NCBI GenBank assembly: GCA_011799875.1
Contig: CM022298.1
Location: 263,679,757 to 263,743,756 of the forward strand
Origin: Thinopyrum elongatum
Lineage: Eukaryota > Streptophyta > Magnoliopsida > Poales > Poaceae
Direction of reading: 5' to 3'
DNA: 64,000 nucleotides
Part shown: positions 24,995-35,691 of the stretch, in pieces
How positions within the stretch are numbered: position 1 is the stretch's first letter
How the letters are laid out: each line of letters opens with the position of its first letter
The notes under the pieces: generated by a model
Seen by the model: only the letters and a program-made list of their open reading frames with translations
Database searches by the model: none
Told to the model about the DNA's origin: nothing
Program-made: the position numbers and the translations under genes

Positions 24995-27165
24995 AATAAA
25001 TCATCGAGATTGAATGGGAATCCAAATTTCCTTTGTCCTTTGTCCATGAGTTTTTTTCTACGATGAACATAAACCCTGCAAATCACCGTGTTCAAATTTG
25101 GCACTTTTTTGGGTTCATTTACAATATTTATGGGATTATGTGCATTTTCTAGGCATTAATGCACATAATTGAAATTCAAACAATCGGTGCTTGAAAAGGT
25201 GCATGAGAACGGTTTGGAAAACCATGATCGTGATATTTAGTAAATTCTCATGCCTTTTACAAGGAATGGGCAGATATTTCAAGGAAATGTGTTTACTAGG
25301 TACTATACAAAAATTAAATACATGCTTGGAAAACATGACGACTGGCGTGGTGCCATCGTATGGCCTCACCATGCCCTGGTAAAAATTTGAGAATGTTTGT
25401 CTTATGTCGTCATGCACGCCATTCATAAATCGAACCATCACCGAGGAAATTTCATGGTTTTGAGGGGGAAATCAGCAAGATTGAAGGGGCTGGGAATCCA
25501 AATTTCCTTCCTAGCTTGTCATTCAGTTTTTTCTACAATCAGCATACCCCCTAGAATGCAACGCGTTCAAATTTGGCATTTTTACGGGCTCATTTACCAT
25601 ATTAGGGGATTATGTGCATTTTGTAGGCATTAATCCACATAATTCAAATTCGAATAATCGGTGCATGAAAAGGTGCATAAGAACGGTCTGGAAAAACCAT
25701 ACTCGTGGTATTTAGTAAATTCTCAAGCCTTTTACAAGGAATGGGCAGATATTTCAAGGGAATGCGTGGCAATAGTCAACCATAAATGCGTCATTTACTG
25801 GGTTATCAACTATAGAAAAATGAAATATGTGCTTGAAATACATGATGCCTGGCATGGTGCCATGGTATGGCCTCACCGTGCCTGGTTAAAAGCTGAGAAG
25901 GTTTGATTTATGTCATCATGCATGCCCTTCATAAATCGAACCATCACCGAGGTAGTTCCATGCTTTCGAGAGGGAAATCACCAAGATTGAAGGGGAATCC
26001 AAATTTCCTTCCAAATTTGTCATTCAGTTTTTTCCAGCGATCGACATACCGCCTCAAATGCAATGTGTTCAAATTTGACATTTTTCCGGGCTCATTTACC
26101 ATATTTAGGGGATTATTTGCATTTTCTAGGCATTAATGCACATAATTCAAATTTGAACAATCGGTGCATGAAAAGGTGCACAAGAACGGTCTGGAAAACC
26201 ATGCTCGTGCTGTTTAGTACATTCTCATGCCTTTTACAAGGAATGGGCAGATATTTCAAGGAAATGTGTGGCAATAGTCAACCATAAATGCGTCGTTTAC
26301 TGGGTTAACAACTATACAAAAATGAAATACATGCTTGGAAAACATGACGCCTGACGTGGTGCCATGTTATGGCCTCACCGTGCCCTGGTAAAAATTTGAT
26401 AATGTTTTCCTTATGTCGTCATGCAAGCCTTTCATAAATCGAACCATCACCGAGGAAGTTTCATGGTTTCAAGGGGGAAATCACCAAGATTGAAGGGGGA
26501 TCCAAATTTCCTTTTTCCTTTGTCCATGAGTTTTTTATACGATGAACATACACCCTGCAAATCACCGTGTTCAAATTTGGCACCTTTCCGGGTTCATTTA
26601 CCATATTTAGGGGATTATGTGCATTTTCTAGGTATTAATGCACATAATTCAAGTTCAAACAATCGGTGCATGAAAGGGTGCACAAGAACGGCCTGGAAAA
26701 CCATGCTCGTGCCATTTAGTAAATTCTCATGCCTTTTACAAGGGATGGACAGATATTTCGATGAAATGTGTGGAAATAGTCAACCACAAATGTTTGTTTA
26801 TTGGGTTTTCAACTATAGAAAAAATGAAATAAATGCTTGAAAAAGATGACGCCTAGCATGGTGCCATGGTATGACCTCACCATGCCCTGGTAAAATTTGA
26901 GAAGGTTTGGCTTATGTCGTCATGCATGCCCTTCATAAATCGAACCAACACCGAGGAAGTTCCATGCTTTCGAGAGGGAAATCACCAAGATTGAAGGGGA
27001 ATCCAAATTTTCTTTGTTCTTTGCCCTGGAGTTTTTTTCTATGATGAACATACACCCTGCAAATCACCGTGTTCAAATTTGGCATTTTTCCGGGCTCATT
27101 TACCATATTTAGGGGATTATGTGCATTTTCTAGGAATTTAGCACATATAAATCCAATCCAGCTAC
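24995..27165. repeat. Tandem array of about 503-bp units, 4-5 copies
   Basis: The anchor CGAACCATCACCGAGG occurs at 25431, 25937 and 26440, and as CGAACCAACACCGAGG at 26941, so units are 501-506 bp. Each holds GGGAATCCAAATTTCCTT, GTGTTCAAATTTGGCA, GGGGATTATGTGCATTTT, TGAAAAGGTGCA and TTTTACAAGGAATGGGCAG. The first unit is shorter because it lacks the ACCATAAATGCGTC segment. ORFs in it are short and repeat the same peptides. It lies between the 5' ends of the two diverging CACTA genes. Confidence 0.93.
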
Positions 27166-27458
27166 AGCTGCATGGGTGTGATGTGAGGGACATGGATTGC
27201 CGTTCGATCACAGCGCATCCTATGGTGCACATGCGCGATACGCGTGGCTGGGGTTCCGGCCAATCATAACGGAACACACAATAGGCTCAGCGCACACTGT
27301 TTCCGGAAGCGACGGAGATGAACCGTGTGCGATAATGAATGAGCAAAATTGTAAGGGAAGACAAATTTCCTTTGTCGTTTGTTGTTGAGCTCTTAAAAAC
27401 CACCGTACTGTATGGCTGCCCGGCCCCTCTGTCCCAGAGCTCTCTCCAAGCATCGTTC

Positions 27459-27857
27459 ATGGTACCGCGGCGCACAGTAACTGGTAAGGAAGCGATGGCA
27501 TCCCGCCGCGCCGCGTTCCTCGCCGCCCACAACCACACACATGGTAAGGAAGCAATGGCATCTCGCCGCGCCGAGTTCATCGCCACATGCGGCCACACAA
27601 TTACGTGGGCGGACTTTGAGGCTACCATGGCCGAATGGGCGGTGGATCTAGAGGCAGCCAAAGCCGCACAGAAGGAGCGGAAAAGGTAGAAAGCAGTCAT
27701 GAAAAGACAGTCCCGCCGCCGCAAGAAAGAAGAGGCCGCACGCCGTGGTGAGGAGAGCTTGGCGGATATCGAAGCACGGTGGGTTGCCGCCTACAAGGCC
27801 GGGAAGGAGAACGCCAGCGTCTGGCCAGCATGCCCGATGGCAGCATGTGAGAAGTAG
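27459..27857 (+). pseudogene. Charged helical ORF in the CACTA element, one stop
   Basis: From the ATG at 27459 the frame reads MVPRRTVTGKEAMASRRAAF, a second GKEAMASRRAEF exactly 60 bp later, then ITWADFEATMAEWAVDLEAA and KAAQKERKR. A TAG at 27687-27689 interrupts it. The same frame continues MKRQSRRRKKEEAARRGEES, LADIEARWVAAYKAGKEN to a TAG at 27855. The protein would be about 130 residues, rich in A, R, K and E, with likely coiled-coil character. I do not recognise a family. The 60-bp tandem repeat is another local coding duplication. It could be the 5' part of the gene that follows at 28473. Confidence 0.45.
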
Positions 27858-28849
27858 TTAGTGCGTGTGTCGCCCGTAGTCTTAGAGCAAATTACCAGTA
27901 CTACTTTAAGTTTGTAGTATTAACGTACAATGTCGGTAAGAGCATCCTTTGAGGGCTTTGAGCGTTGATTAGCATGTGTGCCCGTGTGCGTTTTTTTGCG
28001 TTAATCATTAGAAGATCACAAAACACACGGTTTCTATGGCGTACCCGTGTGCGTTTTTTTTGCGTTAATGATCCATAAGTCAGTTCCCTGTGCGATGTTT
28101 CCTAATAAACCAAGCGTACCATTGACCAAAAATCAACTACACGTGTACATTTTTTTTGGAGATGGGATCTGCCAATTTTCTCTTTTCTCGCACACGAGTA
28201 TTTTACGCGCTTCATCTACGTTGTGTGTTTCCCCCGCCCAAGTTTCAAGTTTCGCAGCGAAATTTTCATTTGGTGCGCGATTTCAGAATTTATTCCTCCA
28301 ACCACATCCCCACCCATCAAATTTCCTCAGTATCTCCCCCCCCCCGCGCCTCCCCCTACCAGCAGCTCAAACCGCCGCCGCCGCAACCACAGCTTTAACC
28401 ACATCTACGTTCTGCTCGGATCCAGTCAGGTAACCCACTGATCTCTATCATGGCCCCGGCCTGATTGCTTAAATGGCGCCTGTGAAACATGCTCATGCCT
28501 CCAAATCCCCACCGCCCCTACCTCCAGAGCATCGCTGCGCAAGCCCAACCACATATCACGTGGAGGTCGAGGAGCTGATGGCGGTCCATGGCGCGATGGC
28601 CGCTGTGCGTGTTGACCCGGAGGAACACCTCGCCTCCGCCACCGCCGAAATGGTGCAGGCTCTGGCCCAGATGAAGTGCCCCAGCGACTACCCCCCAGGA
28701 CTTAAAAGGTATGATCTGACCAGCTAAATCTTTCCAATACCAATTGCAAGGGCTATGTTTTGTACGGTTGATGTATTAAGCATGACCGTGCCTTATTTAT
28801 TTCAGTACTGCACACTGTGTGACGCTCAAGTATTAACTGTCCAGCTCAA

Positions 28850-30720
28850 TTTCACCAATACCAGCAACAAACTTACAATACATGATTCAGGATATCACTA
28901 GAGATGCTGCCCATTTGCTATTTTTGGTGGATGCTAACCCTGTTGTACTTAACATGCCTGTCCATGTACTTACACAGGGTCATAACAGCCGATGCTGTTG
29001 TTTGCCGTCGAGGTTAGCTGCATCCCATGTCTTGCAGTATTTCACATCATTTATGCAATTGCAGTTTATCTTCTACCATTTACTGGTTGCCTGTACGTAC
29101 ACATGTCAGTGTCACTGATCCACACTTCGACCCGGAGGAACAGCTCGCCTCCGCCGCCGCTGACTTTGGGCGGGCTCTGGCCAAGATGAAGTGCCCTGGC
29201 AACTACCTCTCAGGACTTACCAAGTATGTACTCACTAGTTCAATCTTACCAATACCAGTTGCAATTAATGGCTATGTTTTGTATGGTCGATGTATTAAGC
29301 ATGTTGTAGTAAACATGCCTAACACATTTTAGCTACTTTCCCTACCTTTTTATAATAAACTGGGCCATTCTCTACTCTGGCAGCACCTGCCTTGTGATGT
29401 TTAACTCTACCAATTGCATTTTTATCAGTACCGGTTTCAATGGCTATTAAGCCTGTTGCAATTAACAGTTGAATCCATTTTTAAACAGTTGTATTTCAAT
29501 GGCTACAAACTTACAAAACATGACATAGGATGCTATTAAGCCTGTTGCAATTAACAGTTGTATCCATTTTTAATTTGTCCCTTTGCTAGCATGCTACTCT
29601 ACGCAATGAAGATATACTAGAGATGCTGCCCATTTGCTATTTTTGGTGGTTGCTAACCAAGTGTACTTAACATGCCTTTCCATGTACTTATGCAGGGCCA
29701 TAACAGGTGATGCTGTTGTTTGCCATCGAGGTTAGCTGCATCCCATGTCTTACAGTATTTTACATCATTTGTGCAATTGCAGTTTGACTTCTAACATTTA
29801 CTTGCTTCTTGTAGGTACACATGTCGGCGGCACTGATCCACGCTTCGACCCAGAGGAAGAGCTCGCCTCCGCCGCCGCTGACTTTGGGCGGGCTCTGGCC
29901 AAGATGAAGTGCCCCAGCAACTACCTCTCAGGACTTACCAAGTATGAACTCACCAGTTCAATCTTACCAATACCAGTTGCAATTAATGGCTATGTTTTGT
30001 ACGGTCGATGTATTAAGCATGTTGTATTAAACATGCCTAACACATTTTAGCTATTTTCCCAACCTTTTTATAGACAACTGGGCCATTATCTGCTCTGGTA
30101 GCACCTGCCTTGTGGTGTTTAACTCGGCCAATTGCATTTTTATCAGTACCGGTTTCAATGGCCATTAAGCCTGTTGCAATTAACAGTTGTATCCATTTTT
30201 AAACGGTTGTATTTCAATGGCTACAAACTTACAAAACATGACTTAGGATGCTGTTAAGCCTGTTGCAATTAACAGTTGTATCCATTTTTTAAACCATCCC
30301 TTTGCTACCGTGCTACTCTTTCGCAATGAAGATATCACTACAAATGCTATCGTTTTATTACCATTTGCTATTTTTGGTGGATGTTAACCCTGTTGTAGTT
30401 AACATTGGCTTTCCATGTACTTACATAGGGCTACAATGGGCGATGCTATTGTTTGCCGTCGAGGTTAGCTGCATCCCATGTCTTATACACCATCTGTTCC
30501 TAAATATAAATATTTTTAGAGATTCCAATATAGACTACATAAGGAGCAAAATGAGTGAATCTAGATTCTAATCTAAACTATATCTATAATTCTATATACA
30601 TTCGTATGTAGTTCATATTGAAATCTCTAAAAATACTTGTACTTAGGAACGTAGGTAGTTGTATTTTACATCATTTGTGCAATCTCAGTTTAGCTTCTAA
30701 CATTTACTGGTTGCTTGTAG
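28850..30720 (+). repeat. About 720-bp tandem triplication of an exon and its intron
   Basis: The exon copies start at 29097, 29815 and 30721. The first step is 718 bp; the second is 906 bp, or about 738 after removing the 168-bp MITE at 30488. Intron words such as GAGATGCTGCCCATTTGCTA (28899, 29619) and GGATGCTATTAAGCCTGTTG recur in order. The third copy is the most degraded. Confidence 0.9.
30488..30655. mobile_element. Stowaway-type MITE in the third intron copy
   Basis: About 168 bp with inverted ends: CTGTTCCTAAATATAAATAT at the left and the complement of CCTACGTTCCTAAGTACAAG at the right, flanked by TA. The ends match the Stowaway (Mariner-type) MITE family common in grasses, with some decay. 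It inserted after the local triplication, as the other copies lack it. Confidence 0.82.
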
Positions 30721-31439
30721 GTACATATATGAGCGGTACTGATCCACGCTTCGATCCCTTTTGCGTATGGGGCAATGAGATATTCATGAACAAGCGTTAA
30801 GTGAGGAAACTAAGAAAGATTGTTAGGCGAAAGAAACGGGTGATGGGAATTAAGCTCTTTATTTACACTTTATCCAAGACAACAGTGAACTTTAGGATGA
30901 TAAGTAATGTGTTGCCTTTTCCCCCTGCCCACACCAAGTTACTCTATTAGACCTCAGTATCTGATATTTTTCTCTTTTCAGTGGTTTCTGAAGCTATTTA
31001 CTGATGATTACCTTGCAAACTACATGACCGGAGTAGAGGCAACTAAGGTTTAAGTATATAATTCATGCTACCATGATAATGCTCTAGAAGTCTTCCTGAA
31101 GGCGGTGAAGGATGGGCGGGCGATCATCACAAGGGGTTGGACAAAAGTTGTTCCTGCCTATGGCATGCAGGAAGGCACATTATGGGCATTCCGCTCCTTC
31201 AACACCATCGGCAGTCAAAATGATTTACAGTTGTCTCTTCACCTTTACCACCTCTAAATATTGTGGTTCATCATAGTTAATTGCTGTCTAATCCTGTAAT
31301 TACTGAACATATTTTACTGACAATTTTATTTATGGATTCGTTGTTGAACCATTGTGCTAAGAATTTGAATTGCACATTTCATATTTCAAAATTTCCAATT
31401 CGAATAATAAATTACAGAGAAAAAAATATATACAGGAGC

Positions 31440-31740
31440 GAATGAAATAATGTGCACACGGTTGGAAAGAAAACAGCGTGTGTGATGAAAAAAAGAGAAC
31501 AGACCATTCTTTGATGTGAAATGTTTGCGATGCCCGACGGACGCACACACGGTTTTGTCTCATATGCATGTGCGATTCATGGTAATACGGCAAATGTTTC
31601 AAACCAGTGTGCATGTGTGATAGGAATACCAATCGCACACAGTTATGAAAATGGACACGTTGGCGTTAGTAGAGGCACCGCACACATTTTACATTCTTGA
31701 ACCGTGTGCGATAACGTACCTATCACAAACATATCGGTAG
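31440..31740 (+). repeat. Right subterminal region of the CACTA element
   Basis: Repeated words GCACACGGTT, GCACACAGTT, GTGTGTGATG, GTGTGCGATA and GCATGTGTGATAGG occur at intervals of about 30-70 bp. They echo the left array and are the expected subterminal binding sites. Confidence 0.75.
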
Positions 31741-31999
31741 ATTAAATGTTGACGTCCGCCTTTTTCACATGACTATAGCGGCATAATCATTTGGGATGTC
31801 TCTCTGATCAGAAACATGACATCGAGATGTAATGTGTGGGACTGGGGCGGCTTCCCATACGTTTATTCTATGGTGATCATTAGTAGCCGCTCTCCCATCC
31901 CCGACGGTTTCTGGGTCGTGTGGGAAGGACCCCCCTATCGCCCACACTCACTTGGTGATGGTTCCAAATGCCGTCGAGGAAAGGGGTTAAAAACCATTT

Positions 32000-32023
32000 G
32001 TATAGCACCTTACGGTACCAGTG
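32000..32023 (-). repeat. Right terminal inverted repeat of the CACTA element
   Basis: Read on the minus strand it begins CACTGGTACCGTAAGGTGCT and continues ATAC. ACC follows at 32024-32026 as the target duplication. Confidence 0.85.
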
Positions 32024-32026
32024 ACC

Positions 32027-33640
32027 ATACCACTCAGGAGCTGTACGCACCCTCGTCGACCTGCGAGGTTCGATAGTAACTTGATCTGAAACCTCATGAT
32101 CACTATCATTAGCTTCCTCTTCAAATGACGTAGGTGCCATAGAAACATCTTTCTGTGCTACGCTACTCTCTGTTTGAAGTAAAGGTTCAACAACCTCATC
32201 AAGTTCTATCTTCCTCCCACTCAATTCTTTTGAGAGAAACTCTTTCCCGAGAAAGGACCCGTTCTTAGCGACAAACACTTTGCCTTCGGATCTGAGATAG
32301 AAGGTATACCCAACCGTCTCTTTTTGGGTATCCTATGAAGGCGCATTTGTCCGCTTTGGGTTTGAGCTTTTCTGGCTGAAGCCTTTTGACATAAGCATCG
32401 CAGCCCCAAACCTTAAGAAACGACAACTTAGGTTTCTTGCCAAACCACAGTTCATACAGTGTCGTCTCCACGAACTTAGATGGTGCCCTATTTAAAGTGA
32501 ATGCAGATGTCTCTAATGCATAACCCCAAAACGATAGTGGCAGATCGGCAAGAGACATCATCGAACGCACCATATCCAATAAGGTTCGATTATGATGTTC
32601 GGACACACCATTACGCTGTGGTGTTCTAGGTGGCGTCAATTGTGAAATGATTCCACATTGTCTTAAGTGATTGCCAAACTCATAACTCAGATACTCTCCC
32701 ATCGATCAGATCGTAGGAATTTGATCTTCTTGTTACGATGATTCTCAACTTCACTCTGAAATTGCTTGAACTTTTCAAACATTTCAGACTTATGCTTCAT
32801 TAAGTAAATATACCCATATCTACTCAAGTCATCGGTGAAGGTGTGAAAATAACGATATCCACTGCACGCGTCAACACTCATCGGACCGCACACATCAGCA
32901 TGTATGATTTCCGACAAGTCACTTGCCCGTTCCATTATTCCAGAAAACGGGGTTTTAGTCATCTTGCTAATGAGGCATGGTTCACATGTGTCAAGTGATT
33001 CAAAATCAAGTGACTCCAAAAGTCCATCAGCATGGAGGTTCTTCATGTGCTTTACACCAATATGACCTAAGCGGCAGTGCCACAAGAAAGTGGTACTATT
33101 CTTCATGCGCTTTACACCAATATGACCTAAGCGGCAGTGCCACAAGAAAGTGGTACTATCATTATCAACTCTACATCTTTTGGCATCAATGTCATGAACA
33201 TGTGTATCACCATGATCGAGATTCAATAAACCATTCACATTGGGTGCATGACCATAGAAGGTATTATTCATGTAAACAGAATAACCATTATTCTTTGACT
33301 TAAATGAATAATCGTATTGCAACAAACACGATCTAATCATGTTCATGCTCAACGCAGACACCCAACAACTTTTATCTAGGTTCAACACTAATCTCGAAGG
33401 TAGAGGGAGCGTACGATGGTGATCACATCAACCTTGGAAACACTTCCAACACACATCGTCACCTAGCCCTTAGCTAGTCTCCGTTTATTCCACAGCTTTT
33501 GTTTGGAGTTACCAATATTAGCAACTGAACCGGTATCTAATACCCAGGTGCTACTAGGAGTACTAGTAAGGTACTCATCAATAACACGTATATCAAATAT
33601 AATTTTGTTGAAGTTGATAGCCTTCTTATCTACCAAGTAT
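32027..33640 (-). pseudogene. Copia protease and integrase, broken
   Basis: On the minus strand the protease motif DTGS lies at 33526-33537 (context TWVLDTGSVANI). The GAG-pre-integrase part follows with SFKSKNNGYSVYMNNTFYGH and the zinc-binding HCRLGHIGVKRMKN. The integrase core reads EIIHADVCGPMSV (first Asp), FLRSDR (second Asp) and TPQRNGVSEHHNRTLLDMV (Glu). The tail reads LWFGKKPKLSFLKVWGCDAY, and RRSTRVRTAPEWYG stops at the CACTA border. Integrase joins the DNA copy to the host chromosome. A one-base loss right after the second catalytic Asp, near 32695, shifts the frame (RSDRWESI then stop), and another shift lies near 32320. A 60-bp tandem duplication doubles the HCRLGH segment. Confidence 0.93.
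33041..33160 (-). repeat. 60-bp in-frame tandem duplication in the GAG-pre-integrase segment
   Basis: CTTCATGTGCTTTACACCAA begins at 33041 and CTTCATGCGCTTTACACCAA at 33101. The following 40 bases are repeated with one change. The duplication adds exactly 20 codons and gives two copies of STTFLWHCRLGHIGVK. Confidence 0.95.
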
Positions 33641-34500
33641 TTGGGGTAGTTCCGCTACCAGTGACCATTCCCCTTACAATAGAAGCACTTAGTATCGGGT
33701 TTGGGTTCAACCATGGGTTTCTTCACTGGAGCGGCAACTCGCTTGCCATTCATGAAGTTTCCCTTCTTCCGCTTGCCCTTCTTGAAACCAGTGGTCTTGT
33801 TAACCATCAACACTTGATGCTCCTTATTGATTTCTACCTCCGCGGCCTACCGTGAACTGCTCCGAAATCATCTCCATCCCTGGCATGTTATAGTTCATCA
33901 CGAAGTTCTAGTAGCTTGGTGATAGTGTCTAGAGCAATCTGTCAATCACTATCTTATCTGGAAGATTAACTCCCACTTGATTCAAGCGATTGTAGCACCC
34001 AGACATTCTGAGCACATGCTGACTGGCTGAGCTATTCTTCTCCATCTTCTAGGCAAAGATCTTGTCAGAGGTCTCATACCTCTCAACACTGGCATGAGCC
34101 TGAATACCAATTTCAACTCTTCGAACATCTCATATGTTCCATGGCATTCAAAACGCCTTTGGATCCCCGATTCAGAGCCGTAAAGCATGGCGCACTAAAA
34201 TATGAAGTAGTCATCAGAACGTGGCTGCTAGATGTCCATAACATCCATAGACGACGCTAGAGGGGTTGGCACACCGAGCGGTGCATCTATGACATAAGCC
34301 TTCTGTGTAGCAGTGAGGACAATCCTCAGACTTTGGACCTAGTCTGCATAATTGCTTACAATATCTTTCAACTTAGTCTTTCTCTAGGAACATATTAAAA
34401 AACAGGGAGCTACAGCGCGAGCTATTGATCTAGAACATAATTTGCAAAGACAACTTAGACTATTGTTCATGACAATGAGTTCAATTAATCATATTACTTA
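33641..34500 (-). pseudogene. Copia gag, broken
   Basis: On the minus strand MLYGSESGIQRRFECHGTYE followed by MFEELKLVF (33982-34188) is the capsid region. Nearer the protease, KCFYCKGNGHW with TAG then RNYPKYLVDKK (about 33635-33690) is a CCHC zinc knuckle in which the fourth zinc ligand is Tyr and a stop replaces a residue. Gag forms the particle and packages RNA. Several frame changes lie between these two islands. Confidence 0.85.
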
Positions 34501-35678
34501 AGAACTCCTACTCAAATCGACATCCCTCCGGTCGTCTGAGTGTAACACGATGCAAATTCACCAACCCAAGTCCGATCATCACGTGAGATGAGGTGGTTTT
34601 AATGGTGAACATCTCCATGTTGATCATATCTACTATATGAATCGTGTTCGACCTTTTGGTCTCTTGTGTTTCAAGGCCATGTCTGTACATGCTAGGCTCG
34701 TCAAGTTTAACCCAAGTGTTCCGCATGTGCAAAACTGGCTTGCACCCGTTGTATGTGAACATAGAGTCTATCACACCCGATCATCACGTGGTGCTTCTAA
34801 ATGATGAACTTTCGCAATGGTGCACACTTGGGGAGAAAACAATTTTATCTTGAAATTTTAGTGAGGGGTCACCTTATAATGTTACCGTCGTCCTAAGCAA
34901 AATAAGATGCATAAAAGGATAAACATCACATGCAAATCATAAGTGACATGATATGGCCATCAACTTGTGCTCTTGATCTCCATCTCCAAAGCACCGGCAT
35001 GATCTCCATCATCACCGGCATAACACCATGATCTCCGTCATCGTGTCGCCATCGGGGTTGTCACGCCACCCATGCTTCTACTACTATTGCTACCGCTTAG
35101 CGATAAAGTAAAGCATTACATAGCGCTTAATGATTGACACGCAGGTCATACAATAATTAAAGACAACCCTATGGCTCCTGCCGGTTGCCGTATGCATCGA
35201 CATGCAAGTCGATATAAACTATTACAAACATGATCATCTCATACATCAAATATATTTCATCATGTCCTTGGCCATATCATATCACAACATACCCTGCAAA
35301 AACAAGTTAGACGTCCTCTAATTCTTGTTGCATGTTTTATGTGGCTGCTATGGGTATCTAGCAAGAACGATTCTTACCTACGCAAAGCCACAACAGTGAT
35401 AGGCAAGTTGCTATTTAACCTTCTACAAGGACCACCTTTGTCGAATCCAATTCAACTAAGGTGGGAGAGACAGACACCCGCCAGCCATCTTTATGCAACA
35501 AAGTCACATGTCTGTCTTTGGAACTGGTCTCATGTACGTGTACATGTAAAGTTTGTCCGGGCCGCTTCATCCCACAATACCGCTGAATCAAGAAAAGACC
35601 AAGGAAGGAAGCAATCTGAATATCAACGCCCACAAACTCCTTTGTGTTCTACTCGTATGTCATCTATGCATAGACCTA
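34501..35678 (-). other. Copia leader between primer-binding site and gag
   Basis: Non-coding leader expected for BARE-type elements. It contains one open stretch on the minus strand (34508-34774: MFTYNGCKPVLHMRNTWVKL...) with no recognised domain. It looks like a chance or remnant frame. Confidence 0.6.
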
Positions 35679-35690
35679 GCTCTGATACCA
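35679..35690 (-). other. Primer-binding site of the Copia element
   Basis: On the minus strand the 5' LTR end CCCCAACA is followed, after one base, by TGGTATCAGAGC, complementary to initiator methionine tRNA. It identifies the right-hand LTR as the 5' LTR. Confidence 0.95.
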
Positions 35691-35691
35691 C

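Larger units (their letters stand above)
28473..31257 (+). pseudogene. Multi-exon CACTA gene with repeated exon and B3-like end, broken
   Basis: Exon 1 (ATG at 28473 to 28708) reads MAPVKHAHASKSPPPLPPEH and VDPEEHLASATAEMVQALAQ, then MKCPSDYPPGLK, and ends at a GTATGA donor. Related exons follow at 29097-29223 and 29815-29941 (FDPEEELASAAADFGRALAK, then MKCPSNYLSGLTK), and a decayed fourth at 30721 (GTDPRFDP, then unrelated). The last exon (30982-31257) starts after CTCTTTTCAG, reads WFLKLFTDDYLANYMTGVEA, TAA at 31051-31053, then EVFLKAVKDGRAIITRGWTK and VVPAYGMQEGTLWAFR, the C-terminal half of a B3-like domain, and ends QLSLHLYHL. All repeated exons keep one splice phase. The stop and decayed fourth exon make it a pseudogene as read. 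Confidence 0.6.
22014..32023. mobile_element. CACTA (En/Spm-type) transposon nested in Copia, 10,010 bp
   Basis: The left end is CACTACTGTAGGATGCTGCT; the right end, read inwards on the minus strand, is CACTGGTACCGTAAGGTGCT. ACC flanks both sides (22011-22013 and 32024-32026). Excising the element with one ACC rejoins the Copia frame exactly (GAG TGG TAT GGT / AAC CCT), which proves the boundaries. Subterminal repeats rich in GTGTGTGATA and GCACACGG fill both ends, as in CACTA elements, where the transposase binds them. No transposase (TNPD) is visible. Instead it carries a minus-strand B3-like gene, a repeat array and a plus-strand gene with a B3-like end. It is probably non-autonomous. Confidence 0.95.

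Noticed and set aside
24622..25104. 160-codon minus-strand ORF upstream of the B3-like gene
   Set aside because: It crosses the supported exon 1 in another frame and runs into the 503-bp repeat, whose units encode the same peptide start (MPNLNTVICRVYVH) elsewhere.
31880..32278. Single minus-strand ORF reading from Copia integrase into HWYRKVLYKWF
   Set aside because: The second half is the end of the CACTA element read through the junction, not an ancestral protein.
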